From Candidatus Obscuribacter sp. (lineage in GTDB: Bacteria; Cyanobacteriota; Vampirovibrionia; Obscuribacterales; Obscuribacteraceae): DNA of 64,000 nt. Below, one piece after another: positions 1-8,633 of the stretch. Both the position numbers and the translations under genes were made by a program. The stretch covers positions 4,030,001 to 4,094,000 of the forward strand of contig JADJQZ010000001.1 in assembly GCA_016712465.1 (NCBI GenBank), read 5' to 3'. Under the pieces are notes generated by a model. That model was not told the origin of the DNA. It was given only the letters and a program-made list of their open reading frames with translations, and did not search any database. How positions within the stretch are numbered: position 1 is the first letter of the stretch; every line of letters begins with the position of its first letter.

Positions 1-1487
1 GCGGCAATGTAGTCTTTCTCTTTGTGTTTGGCAAGGGCGGCATCGATGATGGGCTGGGCCTTCAAGTCCTTAACTTTGACGAGCGCATCCTGGTAAGACT
101 TATTTTTTGGATCAATGCTGGCCGCTAAGTTGTATTCGGCAATGGCTTGATCAAAGTCTTTCTTGAGCTGGTAGGCAGCCCCGATGTTGAAGTGGATACC
201 GGCATCATTAGGAGCGTTCTTCAAAAGTTCCTGATACTTGGCGATGGCGCCGTCGTAGTTCTGCGCCTTAAAGAGATCGTCGGCAGCTTTAGACAGATCG
301 CCTATGTTCTTGTCTTTGAGGGCCACGGTGGCGGTTTTGATACCTTCCTGGGCACCCATATTGGCCGGATCAAGCTGCAGACACTGCTGGTAGGAATCCA
401 GGGCGCCCTTATAGTCTTCCTTGGCCTGCAGAGCCGTACCGATGTTCATGAAGATACTGGCCCGCTGCCGGTTATCTCCGGCCGGCACCATAGCTAGTGC
501 CTTCTGGTAATACTGGATGGCCAGATCGTAGTGTTTCTGGCTCTGCTGTTCCACACCCAGGTTAATGAGCCTGTCTATGCTGAACTGAGCCTTGGCGGCA
601 GGCAGTGCCGCCAGAAGTTTTTCCGCCACCGGATTTCTTTTGCCGGGCGAGAGGCTCAAGGCAAGCCGAAACTCTGCTTCAGCCTGTCCGAAATCACCTT
701 TATATTGCAGTCCCTGACCAAGACCAATGTGGTTTTCAGCGGCGGTGGGATTATCCCTGACAGCAGCTTCCCAGCCGGCTACCAGCGCATCCTGCACATC
801 AGGGTCATCAGACTTCATGGAAATGGCGCGACCGTAGGCGGCAATGGCATTAGGCAAATCTTTCTTGGTCTGAAAGGCTTGACCTAGCTTGACCTCAATT
901 GAGGCAGAGTCGGCGGAGCGAGCGGCAGCTTGATATTCGGCAATGGCTTCATCCACTTGATCGCGCACGCGCAAAACATCACCCAGCTTTTCATGCAGGG
1001 CTCCGTCGTCCTTGAGCTTGAGCGCTTCTCTATACTCGACAATGGCGCCAGGGAAGTCGGCAGCTTTGCGGGAAGCGTCACCGAGAGCCACCCTGGTGGC
1101 ATAATCCATGGGGTCTTTGCCCATGGCCCGAATGATGCTGGTGAGGTTACCTATAGTTGTGGGATTCTTGGGATCAAGAAGAGCGGCCCGGTGAAAATAC
1201 TTGATGGCCTCGGTGGGATTCTTTTGAAAAACCAGTCCGTAATTGTTGTAGGCAATGCCCAGGTTCTCGCGGGCTTTCTTGTAGTTAGGGTCCATCTTCA
1301 CCGCTTCTTCCAGCTTCTGAATGGCAAGCTGGTAGTTCTGGGCATTGATGGCCTTTACACCTTCGTTATTGAGATTGACCAGGGCTGCCTGATCGAAACC
1401 ATAGACATGAGCACCACCCAGGGTGAGGGAGAGTGCAAGAGCAAACCTTACGGGAAAGGTTCTTGTGAGTTGCCTGGAAGTTGTCAT
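1..1487 (-). CDS. TPR-repeat protein, exported (3' end outside window)
   Basis: An open minus-strand frame starts at ATG 1485-1487 and stays open for 495 codons to the window edge, so the C-terminus is missing. It begins MTTSRQLTRTFPVRFALALS, a basic then hydrophobic stretch that looks like a signal peptide. After it come many tandem 34-residue TPR units with the usual pattern, for example AIQKLEEAVKMDPNY, AIKYFHRAALLDPKN and AIAKYQELLKNAPND. TPR arrays are protein-binding scaffolds, and with an export signal this one probably works in the periplasm or envelope. No enzymatic domain is visible in the part present. The ribosome-binding site is weak (GAAAG ahead of ATG). The partner and function are unknown. 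Confidence 0.85.
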   Translation of the reverse strand, partial: MTTSRQLTRTFPVRFALALSLTLGGAHVYGFDQAALVNLNNEGVKAINAQNYQLAIQKLEEAVKMDPNYKKARENLGIAYNNYGLVFQKNPTEAIKYFHRAALLDPKNPTTIGNLTSIIRAMGKDPMDYATRVALGDASRKAADFPGAIVEYREALKLKDDGALHEKLGDVLRVRDQVDEAIAEYQAAARSADSASIEVKLGQAFQTKKDLPNAIAAYGRAISMKSDDPDVQDALVAGWEAAVRDNPTAAENHIGLGQGLQYKGDFGQAEAEFRLALSLSPGKRNPVAEKLLAALPAAKAQFSIDRLINLGVEQQSQKHYDLAIQYYQKALAMVPAGDNRQRASIFMNIGTALQAKEDYKGALDSYQQCLQLDPANMGAQEGIKTATVALKDKNIGDLSKAADDLFKAQNYDGAIAKYQELLKNAPNDAGIHFNIGAAYQLKKDFDQAIAEYNLAASIDPKNKSYQDALVKVKDLKAQPIIDAALAKHKEKDYIA

Positions 1488-1795
1488 TATTACTTTCAAC
1501 TGTGTTAGATATTGAATCCGGTTTACTAAGTACATAGGATTTTAGTCTATTGATAGCTTCAAAGACCTTTTCTGCAAAGAGGATTTTGCCTACAAAAGGG
1601 GCCGGGGAAAACCCAGCTTGCCTTATGAAAGCACCGTGGTTGTTTCAAAGAAGCAAATTCAGGTGCTTTTGTTCCGGCACGGCAAGCAGACTTGAAAACC
1701 AGAGATAAAAGAAGGGAGCCCCACAAGGGGCCCCCTGCCAGTAGCTGTCTAATGGAGGCGGACCAGCCGCCCTCTGAACCAGAGACGATTAGACT
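1488..1795. other. Intergenic region between hpf 3' end and TPR gene 5' end
   Basis: This 308-bp stretch has no convincing coding frame. It holds the probable hpf terminator (1713-1736) and must contain the promoter of the minus-strand TPR gene. I see no other clear repeat or RNA gene in it. Confidence 0.5.
1713..1736 (-). terminator. Probable intrinsic terminator of hpf
   Basis: A GC-rich hairpin with a 10-bp stem (one mismatch) and an ACAA loop on the plus strand. On the minus strand it is followed by a T-rich run (TTCTTTTATCTC). It lies about 60 bp after the hpf stop codon. Confidence 0.6.
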
Positions 1796-2380
1796 TTAGA
1801 CTTCCGGTTCGATCAATCCGTAGTTACCATCCCGTCGATGGTAAACAGTGTTCACCTGACTGGTTTCCGAATTGATGAACATGAAGAAGTCATGACCCAG
1901 AAGGTCCATATGCTTACAAGCCTCCTCAGGCAGCATAGGCTTCAATGGGAACCGCTTAGAACGAACTATCTTGGGTCGGATGTCTTCAAGAGCCAGATCC
2001 TTGCTGACGGCGATATCGGAATCTTCCTCAGCACTGACATCCGGCGCCGAATCATCCATTCGGTCTTTAGTCTTACCACCTTTCGAGAAATGCCTGGTTT
2101 TGTACTTCCTCAACTGTCTCTCTATTTTGTCCGCCACCAGGTCAATGGAGGCGTACATGTTTTCTGTGGACTCTTCTCCTCTAATGACATTGCCGTTGAC
2201 CTTAATAGTGATCTCCGCTTTCTGGCTTTTGGCTATTGAGGGGTTTTTGGCCACCGACAATAGAGCAGTGCAATCAAGTCTATGGTCGAAGTGCTTTTGA
2301 GCACGTTGCAACTTCTCAACCAAATACTCCTTCAAAGCAGGGGTGAGTTCAATATTGCGTCCAGTCACGGTTACTTGCAT
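1796..2380 (-). CDS. hpf: Long-form ribosome hibernation promoting factor
   Basis: 194 residues from ATG 2380, chosen because GGAGG lies about 7 nt upstream and because MQVTVTGRNIELTPALKEYL is the normal family N-terminus. A longer frame to 2455 has no such support. Residues 1 to about 100 form the HPF/RaiA domain that binds the small ribosomal subunit in the decoding region. The last ~60 residues (RSKRFPLKPMLPEEA through HDFFMFINSET) match the C-terminal dimerisation domain of long HPFs. Long HPF alone pairs 70S ribosomes into inactive 100S dimers in stationary phase or stress. The two domains are joined by a charged linker of about 50 residues. The gene appears to be transcribed alone, with a hairpin terminator downstream. 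Confidence 0.95.
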   Translation of the reverse strand: MQVTVTGRNIELTPALKEYLVEKLQRAQKHFDHRLDCTALLSVAKNPSIAKSQKAEITIKVNGNVIRGEESTENMYASIDLVADKIERQLRKYKTRHFSKGGKTKDRMDDSAPDVSAEEDSDIAVSKDLALEDIRPKIVRSKRFPLKPMLPEEACKHMDLLGHDFFMFINSETSQVNTVYHRRDGNYGLIEPEV

Positions 2381-2664
2381 AACTATCCTCCAAGTCCAAT
2401 GAAACACCGTTTGAAAGCTCTGGCGGGCCAAAGGTTCACAGAATTGGAACAGCAATTACCAAGGCAATGCGCCCCAATCCAAACCACCAACACCTAGTTG
2501 GTGAGGTAGTTTACCGGTAAAGCAAGTATATACAACAGTCTCGCTCTTTTCCCGCCGCCGCGGTATTCCGATAATGACTTACCCGCAATTCGGCTTTTAA
2601 TCACGTATGGCAACCCCTGAGCCGGACAATTGCTGGAATATTTTCTCAGGAATTATTGAGAACC

Positions 2665-4092
2665 TTAGCGCCCGGCACTGTTGAGCAGGTGCACGGCGTC
2701 GAAATAGCTGAGGGGACGGCTGCCGGCATTGGCATTGAGAGCCTGGGGAACCCCGAAGCTGACCCGGGTATTCTCCCCGGAAGCGTAAGCCGGAGCGGCA
2801 AAGAGCCTGTCAGCCCGGGAGGGTCTGGCCATAGTCATGTACGGACTGGCAGTGCCGCCCTTGCGAGGCTTCATGACCCGACCGGCGGAAAGCCTGGCCT
2901 GGCGCACAAAGGAAGCGGCCGTATCGCGCCCCAAGGGTGAGCCTAATTCGTCGGCCGTGGCAATCTCGGGATATTCCCTGGCCACGGTGTCAATGACGCC
3001 CTGCCTTTCAAAGTAGCTGTAGGCGGAGGCCGCATCCACCACGCCCTTGACCTTGAGACTGTGGGCCGTCAACTTGAAGAGCAAGCCCCGGCTGATTGGT
3101 CGGGCTGGATCAAAGCGGGTTTCCTCGATGAGACCCTGAGAAATATACTGCCGCATACCCATGAGTCTCTCGCGGGCATCAACCGGCATGTAATCGTTGT
3201 AGAGAGACATGGCGCCGTACTGCTCGGCAGTGGTGATCTGATCGGGATAGAGACTGGCGCTCTGTGCACCGGAGTCGGCGCAACCGCGCAGAAATTCTTT
3301 GATTTCAGGCGCCCTTGTGCCCATGCCGTCACCAATTACGTGCACTTCCACGTCGGGGCGGGCGGTGAGTTCACGAATGCGCTCCACGGTGCGCTTGGTA
3401 TAGGTATAAGCGTCAATGGTCTGGTAGCGACCGTTCCAATAGGCCATGGGCGCAATCACGTCGTAATACTGGGCCAGGGTTTTCCAGGGAGTAATGGCTA
3501 CAGCCGGAGCCCGATTCAAAGGACTATAGACAACGGCCACCATGGGGTAAGCACCCAGAGCCTCTCTCAAAATCTTGGAATAAGCCTCTACAGCTTCTTT
3601 GTGCAGGTTCTTCTCCAGGTTGGGAGCAATGGCATCAAGCCGCTCTCCGTTCTTGGAACGAAAGCGCGCCGCTACAATTAGCTTTTCGGCATCAGCCTTG
3701 GGATTGTGTAATTCGGCAAAGGACCAGGCAATTACCCTAATTTTGTACTTGTGGCAGGCTTCGATTATCTGTCCCAACTCCTCCGGTTGCCTGATGGCAG
3801 GAGTGTTGCTCCGGGATGTCTGGATGAATAGATTGCGAATACCTGATGCGTAGAGCTTTTCGGCATAGCCTTCAAAATCCCGACTGGGATAGTTCCAGAG
3901 ATTAACCCAGATGCCGGCACCCTCGGAAAGACCCGGTGGATACTGGCTTTGACCAGCCACAGCCAGAGCCGGTGCCAACTGACTCAAGGGCTTATATTCA
4001 GCCTGGGCCTGCACGGAAGCCCCCTGGCAAAAGGTCAACAGGGCCAGAGAAAGACCAGCCTGGATAGATTTGAAAGAAATTTTTGGTGCCAT
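2665..4092 (-). CDS. Secreted TIM-barrel (glycoside-hydrolase-like) protein with SLH-like C-terminus
   Basis: About 475 residues from ATG 4092 (MAPKISFKSIQ); the frame extends to 4140, but the added residues are unlike a signal peptide start. A hydrophobic export signal is followed by a domain with TIM-barrel features seen in putative secreted glycosidases: GAGIWVNLWNYPSRDF, GIRNLFIQTSR, YKIRVIAWSFAELHN and YDVIAPMAYWNGRY. The stretch YISQGLIEETRFDPARPISR onward resembles a degenerate S-layer-homology repeat, which would tether the protein to the wall. No family-specific catalytic pair could be assigned with confidence, so substrate and even activity are open. It sits between hpf and a divergent membrane protein. 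Confidence 0.65.
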   Translation of the reverse strand: MAPKISFKSIQAGLSLALLTFCQGASVQAQAEYKPLSQLAPALAVAGQSQYPPGLSEGAGIWVNLWNYPSRDFEGYAEKLYASGIRNLFIQTSRSNTPAIRQPEELGQIIEACHKYKIRVIAWSFAELHNPKADAEKLIVAARFRSKNGERLDAIAPNLEKNLHKEAVEAYSKILREALGAYPMVAVVYSPLNRAPAVAITPWKTLAQYYDVIAPMAYWNGRYQTIDAYTYTKRTVERIRELTARPDVEVHVIGDGMGTRAPEIKEFLRGCADSGAQSASLYPDQITTAEQYGAMSLYNDYMPVDARERLMGMRQYISQGLIEETRFDPARPISRGLLFKLTAHSLKVKGVVDAASAYSYFERQGVIDTVAREYPEIATADELGSPLGRDTAASFVRQARLSAGRVMKPRKGGTASPYMTMARPSRADRLFAAPAYASGENTRVSFGVPQALNANAGSRPLSYFDAVHLLNSAGR

Positions 4093-4140
4093 ATTTAGTA
4101 AGTCCAAGCTGGAAGAAAAGAAAAATCGAAGTAAAGCCAA

Positions 4141-4460
4141 GTTTAAGACATTATAAATGTGATACCAGACTTATGCCACTCAAACTTTCCTTTTAAACCA
4201 AACTCTGCCATTGAAAATTGGCTCCCCAAGCCAAATCGACGCAGTCGCTCCGTAATTGACCGACTTGCGCCCGAAAATTTATCGGTCTGAGCCTTCCGGC
4301 CGAGCTGTCAATATAGTTAGAGTGAGGAACGTCCCTGGGATTTAGTACACGGAGAGGGTATATAAGGAGCGGAATCACCATCGCAAAAGAGCTGCAAAAA
4401 TTCGGCAGCAAAAATTTAGCTGAGAAGACGGGTTAAGTACCAGGAAAAGGCTTGGAACTA
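4141..4460. other. Divergent promoter region without genes
   Basis: A 320-bp spacer between a minus-strand secreted protein and a plus-strand membrane protein. The minus strand carries TATAAT at 4150-4155, a possible -10 for the secreted protein, without a good -35. A 72-codon minus frame here has no RBS and no protein-like pattern, so I treat the region as regulatory. Confidence 0.4.
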
Positions 4461-5021
4461 ATGAACAAAAAGGAAGAAGAGATTCAACGAAAACTCCTTG
4501 AGCTTGAGACCACTGTGTTGAAAGAAAATACAGACTTGAGCCTGGTGGAGGGTCGCACCGATCTCACGGTGGGCACAAAGCAAGCCGGCAAGAGTTCCAC
4601 CAACAAAGACGAGGCCCTGACCAAATCGGACGGCGCCTATTTCGGCGGTCTCGGTCTAATAATCCTCGGTCTGATCATGGTCTTCCAGCACATCAATGTG
4701 GGCTCAGGTTTACTGGGTATGCTCGGTCTTGGAAGCGGCGGCTTTCTGGTTCTATTTTTGCCTCTCATGATAGGCATCGGCATGATGCTCTTCAACTCCA
4801 AAAACAAATGGGGCTGGCTCGTAACAGCAGGCAGTTGCGTCTTTCTCATCTTCTCCGTGCTGGCCAGTCTGACCATGACCTTCAAGGCCATGAGCCTTTT
4901 GCAGATGATCGTGCTCTTCCTGCCCTTTGCCATTGGCGGCTCTTTGCTGGTGAAAGGCATGGGCGGTCCCAAAGGAGTGGTGCAAGCCATTAAGAGCAAT
5001 ATGCCGGAAAAATCAGAGTAG
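4461..5021 (+). CDS. Small multi-pass membrane protein, unknown function
   Basis: 186 residues from ATG 4461; a TTG at 4452 in the same frame is too close to the AGG to be the better start. The first ~60 residues are charged and probably cytoplasmic (MNKKEEEIQRKLLELET, coiled-coil-like). Four hydrophobic segments follow: GGLGLIILGLIMVFQHI, a Leu/Gly-rich stretch to LPLMIGIGMMLF, WLVTAGSCVFLIFSVLASL, and MIVLFLPFAIGGSLLV. I do not recognise a family. The next gene starts only 26 bp later, so the two may be cotranscribed. Confidence 0.7.
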   Translation: MNKKEEEIQRKLLELETTVLKENTDLSLVEGRTDLTVGTKQAGKSSTNKDEALTKSDGAYFGGLGLIILGLIMVFQHINVGSGLLGMLGLGSGGFLVLFLPLMIGIGMMLFNSKNKWGWLVTAGSCVFLIFSVLASLTMTFKAMSLLQMIVLFLPFAIGGSLLVKGMGGPKGVVQAIKSNMPEKSE

Positions 5022-5047
5022 AAATCCGAATCAATTAGAGGAAGAGA

Positions 5048-5695
5048 TTGACCCGAGTTTTTGTGGGAAGCTTTCTTGAGGGCGAGGAAAGAGAAATTCT
5101 CGCCCGCTTTCTTGCGGAAGAAAATAAAAAGCTCAAGCCAGAGCTAGCGCCTGTAATTAGAAGCGTGAAGCCGGAGAAACTGCACATTACCTGGCAGTTC
5201 CTGGGCGAACTGGACGAGAACGAATTGCCCAAACTGAAAGAGACCTTGCTGGCCCTGGCGGGACCCCTCTTCCAAGCAGCAAACTTCCCCTTTTCCATTA
5301 CTTACGACTACGCAGAGGCCTGGCCGTCCACGCAAGCCAGGGTGATCGTGGCCAGACCACGGGTGGAAAGCAAGACTCTAAGCGCTGTGGCAAGACTCCT
5401 GAGAGAAGCCCTGGCCCCCCACAGCAGAGCCGACGCCGCCGTCGAACGGAATCTCGTCTTCAAGCCCCATGTCACCCTTTATCGCCTCAGGCAGGCCCGG
5501 GACGAAGCCGTGGCAGACATAATCTCAAACTTTCAGCCTTTTGAGCAGACCGTAAGCGCTATCCACCTCGTGGAGAGTCATCTGAGATCTGAGCAGGAAG
5601 GCAACTATGCCTCTACTTACAGAAGCCTCTTGCAACTGTCCCCTGCAAATGGAGGGACGGTTTCTAAAGCCCCTTATCAGGACTTGCTGAATTAG
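5048..5695 (+). CDS. thpR: RNA 2',3'-cyclic phosphodiesterase (2H family)
   Basis: 215 residues from TTG 5048, with AGAGGAAG a few bases upstream. The two HxT/S motifs that define the 2H phosphoesterase superfamily are at H46 (HITWQFLG) and H141 (HVTLYR), at the usual spacing. The start RVFVGSFL is typical of ThpR/LigT. Family members hydrolyse 2',3'-cyclic phosphate ends of RNA and can ligate tRNA halves in vitro; the physiological substrate is usually unknown. The 3' end overlaps the convergent amidase gene by 32 bp. The last ~20 residues, encoded mainly in the overlap, go beyond the conserved domain. Confidence 0.9.
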   Translation: MTRVFVGSFLEGEEREILARFLAEENKKLKPELAPVIRSVKPEKLHITWQFLGELDENELPKLKETLLALAGPLFQAANFPFSITYDYAEAWPSTQARVIVARPRVESKTLSAVARLLREALAPHSRADAAVERNLVFKPHVTLYRLRQARDEAVADIISNFQPFEQTVSAIHLVESHLRSEQEGNYASTYRSLLQLSPANGGTVSKAPYQDLLN

Positions 5696-7148
5696 CTTGC
5701 TGGCTGAAGTAGCCGGGCGGATAGAAGCGCAGCGAGGAATTTTCCGGAGCCGGCAGGAGACGACCTGTCCGGTTCAACTGGCTCGGCAAAGCCGGTTTGA
5801 GAACGGTCTGCACCTGAACGGCACCAAACGCAGGCGCCTTGGGTAACTTCGACTCCAGCTTATCTTTGCTCTCGGATGGCGTATTTTTTGAAGGATTATC
5901 TTTGGAAGGAGTATCTTTCGAAGGATTCTCCGGTGTCTTAGCCGGCTCCGGCGTTGATACCGAATCCGGTGCAGTGCCGGAAGCCGGCGCAGCCTCAGGA
6001 ACTGAAAGCGGAGTCGAGCCGCCATTTTCACTTTCAGCAGGGGCCGGCACTTTCACTGGCTGGGCTGGAGCAGCCTTATCCACTTTCGGGGCCTTCACAT
6101 CCAGTGGCTGATGAATCTTCAAGTAAGTGTTGACAGCAGGCTCAGGCTGGCTCTTCCAACTGCGCGCTTCATCTTTGATACGCCCGGAGCGATAGGCAAT
6201 GGCCTGGTTCTTGAAGCCGTTTTTGGTAGCCAGAAAGCCTTCCCAATCGAAGTGCACCGGATCGGTGTGATCCCCTTGCTGGGCGTACCGGTGCGTGATG
6301 ATATTGCCGTCTTGCACGTTATAGCGATTTTGCAGATAAGCCACCAGCTTGATGACGGAATTCATCATGGCCGGTGGATAGTCTTGTGAACCGGTATGGT
6401 TCATTTCGATGCCTATGCTGTTGTCGTTGTTGATGCCCGGCAGAGTCTTGAAGATGTTGACGTGAACCGTGGCAAGATCAGGGTCTACGGCTTGATAGAT
6501 AGTACCGTCCCTCTCCACCACATACTGGGCGCCGGGATGGCGAATACCCATGGAACTCCAGCTTTCAATGACACGCACGGCGGAGATGGGAATACCGGTT
6601 TCGGTAGAATGCATGACTATGTACTTGACCGGCTCACGGCGCCAGAAAATGCCGCCTCTCAGGGGATGATACTTAACGACCCCGGCCCGCACCAATAGAC
6701 GGGCGGCATAACCATCGGCGGTACCATTTTTGAAAGCGTCGCTGATACGCTCGGCTTCATTCTCAGAAAGAGGGCTAGTATCAAATACGGGTGGGCATGG
6801 CATGAAGAGCCCGATGGGATAGGCATAACGGGTCTTGGGTGCATGATGGACAACCTTATGGTGACGACCATGATGCGCAACCGTGCTGCCGCCGCGAGAC
6901 CGCTTGGCGGCTGTGCGCCCCTGAACTCGAGAGCGTGAACTCGAACGAGAACTCACGGCGCGGCGACTGTTCACTTTGCTGCTCTTTTTAACGCTGGTGC
7001 GTGAAGCAGACTTGGCGCGAGCCTGGGCTTCCGGTGCGTCTTCTATGAGCAGAGCAGTGGTACCGGCGGCTAGCATCACCACGGTTAATTGACTGAGGCT
7101 TGCCCTGACCAAATTTTTGATAATGCCGGAGAATTTTTGGTAAAACAA
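5664..7148 (-). CDS. N-acetylmuramoyl-L-alanine amidase (Amidase_2/AmpD-type)
   Basis: 494 residues. An N-terminal hydrophobic segment (about 15-35) suggests export. It is followed by a very basic Ser/Arg/Lys/His-rich stretch (about 45-105). The amidase domain spans roughly 165-305. By analogy with AmpD, the zinc ligands are H180 (YIVMHSTET), H286 (IITHRY) and D296 (HTDP). IGIEMNHTG is another core motif. After residue ~330 the protein is a low-complexity Pro/Ala/Ser/Lys tail with repeated SKDNPSKN-like units, likely a wall-spanning or flexible region. It would cleave the amide bond between MurNAc and the stem peptide. Its 3' end overlaps thpR, and a good promoter lies upstream at 7212-7240. 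Confidence 0.9.
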   Translation of the reverse strand: MFYQKFSGIIKNLVRASLSQLTVVMLAAGTTALLIEDAPEAQARAKSASRTSVKKSSKVNSRRAVSSRSSSRSRVQGRTAAKRSRGGSTVAHHGRHHKVVHHAPKTRYAYPIGLFMPCPPVFDTSPLSENEAERISDAFKNGTADGYAARLLVRAGVVKYHPLRGGIFWRREPVKYIVMHSTETGIPISAVRVIESWSSMGIRHPGAQYVVERDGTIYQAVDPDLATVHVNIFKTLPGINNDNSIGIEMNHTGSQDYPPAMMNSVIKLVAYLQNRYNVQDGNIITHRYAQQGDHTDPVHFDWEGFLATKNGFKNQAIAYRSGRIKDEARSWKSQPEPAVNTYLKIHQPLDVKAPKVDKAAPAQPVKVPAPAESENGGSTPLSVPEAAPASGTAPDSVSTPEPAKTPENPSKDTPSKDNPSKNTPSESKDKLESKLPKAPAFGAVQVQTVLKPALPSQLNRTGRLLPAPENSSLRFYPPGYFSQQANSASPDKGL

Positions 7149-7211
7149 ACGTGGATGCCCTCATGTGAGACGCCAGCGTTCAATTGAAATGCTGAACTAA
7201 AGCCTGGGTTC

Positions 7212-7240
7212 ATTATAAAAGATAAACTCCCCGTAAGCAA
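7212..7240 (-). promoter_or_regulatory. Candidate sigma-70-type promoter of the amidase gene
   Basis: On the minus strand, TTGCTT (7235-7240) is followed by exactly 17 bp and then a perfect TATAAT (7212-7217). The start codon of the amidase lies 64 bp further on. Confidence 0.5.
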
Positions 7241-7345
7241 ACAAAATTTAGCCGGTTGGCTGGTGAAATCTTAGATGGGGAGCGGATTTCGAGTCAGCGG
7301 TCGGCGGGGCGGGGAAGTCATCCTTCAGACATCCATCTTGACACC

Positions 7346-8485
7346 CTAGTCTATCCAGCCGCCACCCAGAATATATACATTCTCTTCGTCGTATATTCCC
7401 AGCACCTGTCCGGGTGTGATGGCGGGCTGGGGCTCGGAAAAGACCACCCGCACCCGACCTTCGGCTAATGGGAAAATCGTTGCCGGTGCCGCTTGCGAAT
7501 TGTAGCGAATCTTAGCAAGAGCTTGAAATGGTTCTACCGGTGGTGACGGCATAATCCAGTTGACGAAAGAAGCCGTCAACTCCCGGCGCAGAAGCGCCTC
7601 TTTCGGACCTACATAGACGACCCGCATTTCAGGATCGATGGAGGTGACGTAAAGCGGCTCGCTGTATGCCACTCCCAGACCACGCCTTTGCCCGATTGTG
7701 TAATTGAAAGTGCCCTGATGTTCACCCAAAACTTGCCCGGTGACTGTGTGAATCAAGGGGCCCGGCTCCACAGTGAGAAAATTGGCCAGATATTCCTGGG
7801 TAGTGGTTCCCCTGGGAATAAAGCAAAGATCCTGACTGTCCGGTCTATCGGCCGTGACGATGCCGGCTTTTCTGGCAATATCTCTGATTTCTCCCTTGTC
7901 ATAATCACCAAGGGGTAGAAGGGTTGAATTGACTTGATCGAGAGTCAATCCCCAGAGCACATAAGACTGGTCTTTTTTCTCGTCCTTGGCTTTGCAGAGG
8001 CGCCGCCCCGACTCCGTATCTACGATACGGGCGTAGTGCCCGGTGGCGATATAACGAGCATTCAACAGTTTGCGCCCGTAATTCATGAGGGCGCCCCACT
8101 TTATTAGCGTATTGCAAAGACTACAGGGCAAGGGTGTGCGCGCCCGGGCATAAGACTCGTGAAACTGATCGATGATTTCATTTTTGAAGAGTTCGCGCAG
8201 ATCGACGGCATGGTGATCTATGCCCAGGTCTTCGCAGACCCTCGCCGCATCTATCATGCCTGTGTCACAACAGCGGCTGCCGGACTTGATCAACCAGCCG
8301 GTAACGCCGACCACGTCATAGCCGGCCTCCATCATCAAATAGGCAGTGACCGAAGAATCAACACCGCCACTCATGAGAACTGCCACACGGGTTTTGCCCT
8401 CCGGCACCGCCCGGGCCTCTCTGGCCCCGGCAACTGCACAGACAGCTTCTACCGTTTCCGGCGCCGGCATTTCACCTTCGCTCAC
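7346..8485 (-). CDS. mnmA: tRNA-specific 2-thiouridylase MnmA
   Basis: 379 residues from GTG 8485, preceded by AAAGG at 5 nt. The ATP-pyrophosphatase P-loop is VAVLMSGGVDSSV. The two catalytic cysteines lie in PCSLCN and in QDLCFIP. TGHYARI and YTIGQRRGLGV are further family signatures, and the C-terminal beta-barrel is present. The enzyme adds sulfur to the wobble uridine (s2U34) of Lys, Glu and Gln tRNAs. The N-terminus has about 30 extra residues ahead of the P-loop domain. The gene lies downstream of a TPR gene region but is separated from other minus-strand genes by about 150 bp, so it is probably transcribed separately. Confidence 0.96.
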   Translation of the reverse strand: MSEGEMPAPETVEAVCAVAGAREARAVPEGKTRVAVLMSGGVDSSVTAYLMMEAGYDVVGVTGWLIKSGSRCCDTGMIDAARVCEDLGIDHHAVDLRELFKNEIIDQFHESYARARTPLPCSLCNTLIKWGALMNYGRKLLNARYIATGHYARIVDTESGRRLCKAKDEKKDQSYVLWGLTLDQVNSTLLPLGDYDKGEIRDIARKAGIVTADRPDSQDLCFIPRGTTTQEYLANFLTVEPGPLIHTVTGQVLGEHQGTFNYTIGQRRGLGVAYSEPLYVTSIDPEMRVVYVGPKEALLRRELTASFVNWIMPSPPVEPFQALAKIRYNSQAAPATIFPLAEGRVRVVFSEPQPAITPGQVLGIYDEENVYILGGGWID

Positions 8486-8633
8486 GTCTACCTTTATCCT
8501 CAGGTTGCGATTTCAACACCGATTCCGCAAGTCATCGGTGCAGCTAGTTTACTACAGGGTTGTCAGGCAAGCAGGCAAAAAGCCGCCCCAGTCAGTCAAC
8601 CTTAACAAAACCGGAGGGCAAAAGACGAGCAGG

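Noticed and set aside
147..1508. Several plus-strand frames over the left-edge TPR gene
   Set aside because: They are shadows of the minus-strand TPR frame, which has regular repeats and a signal peptide.
4193..4411. 72-codon minus-strand frame in the divergent spacer
   Set aside because: No RBS, no protein-like pattern, and it lies in a promoter-rich intergenic region.
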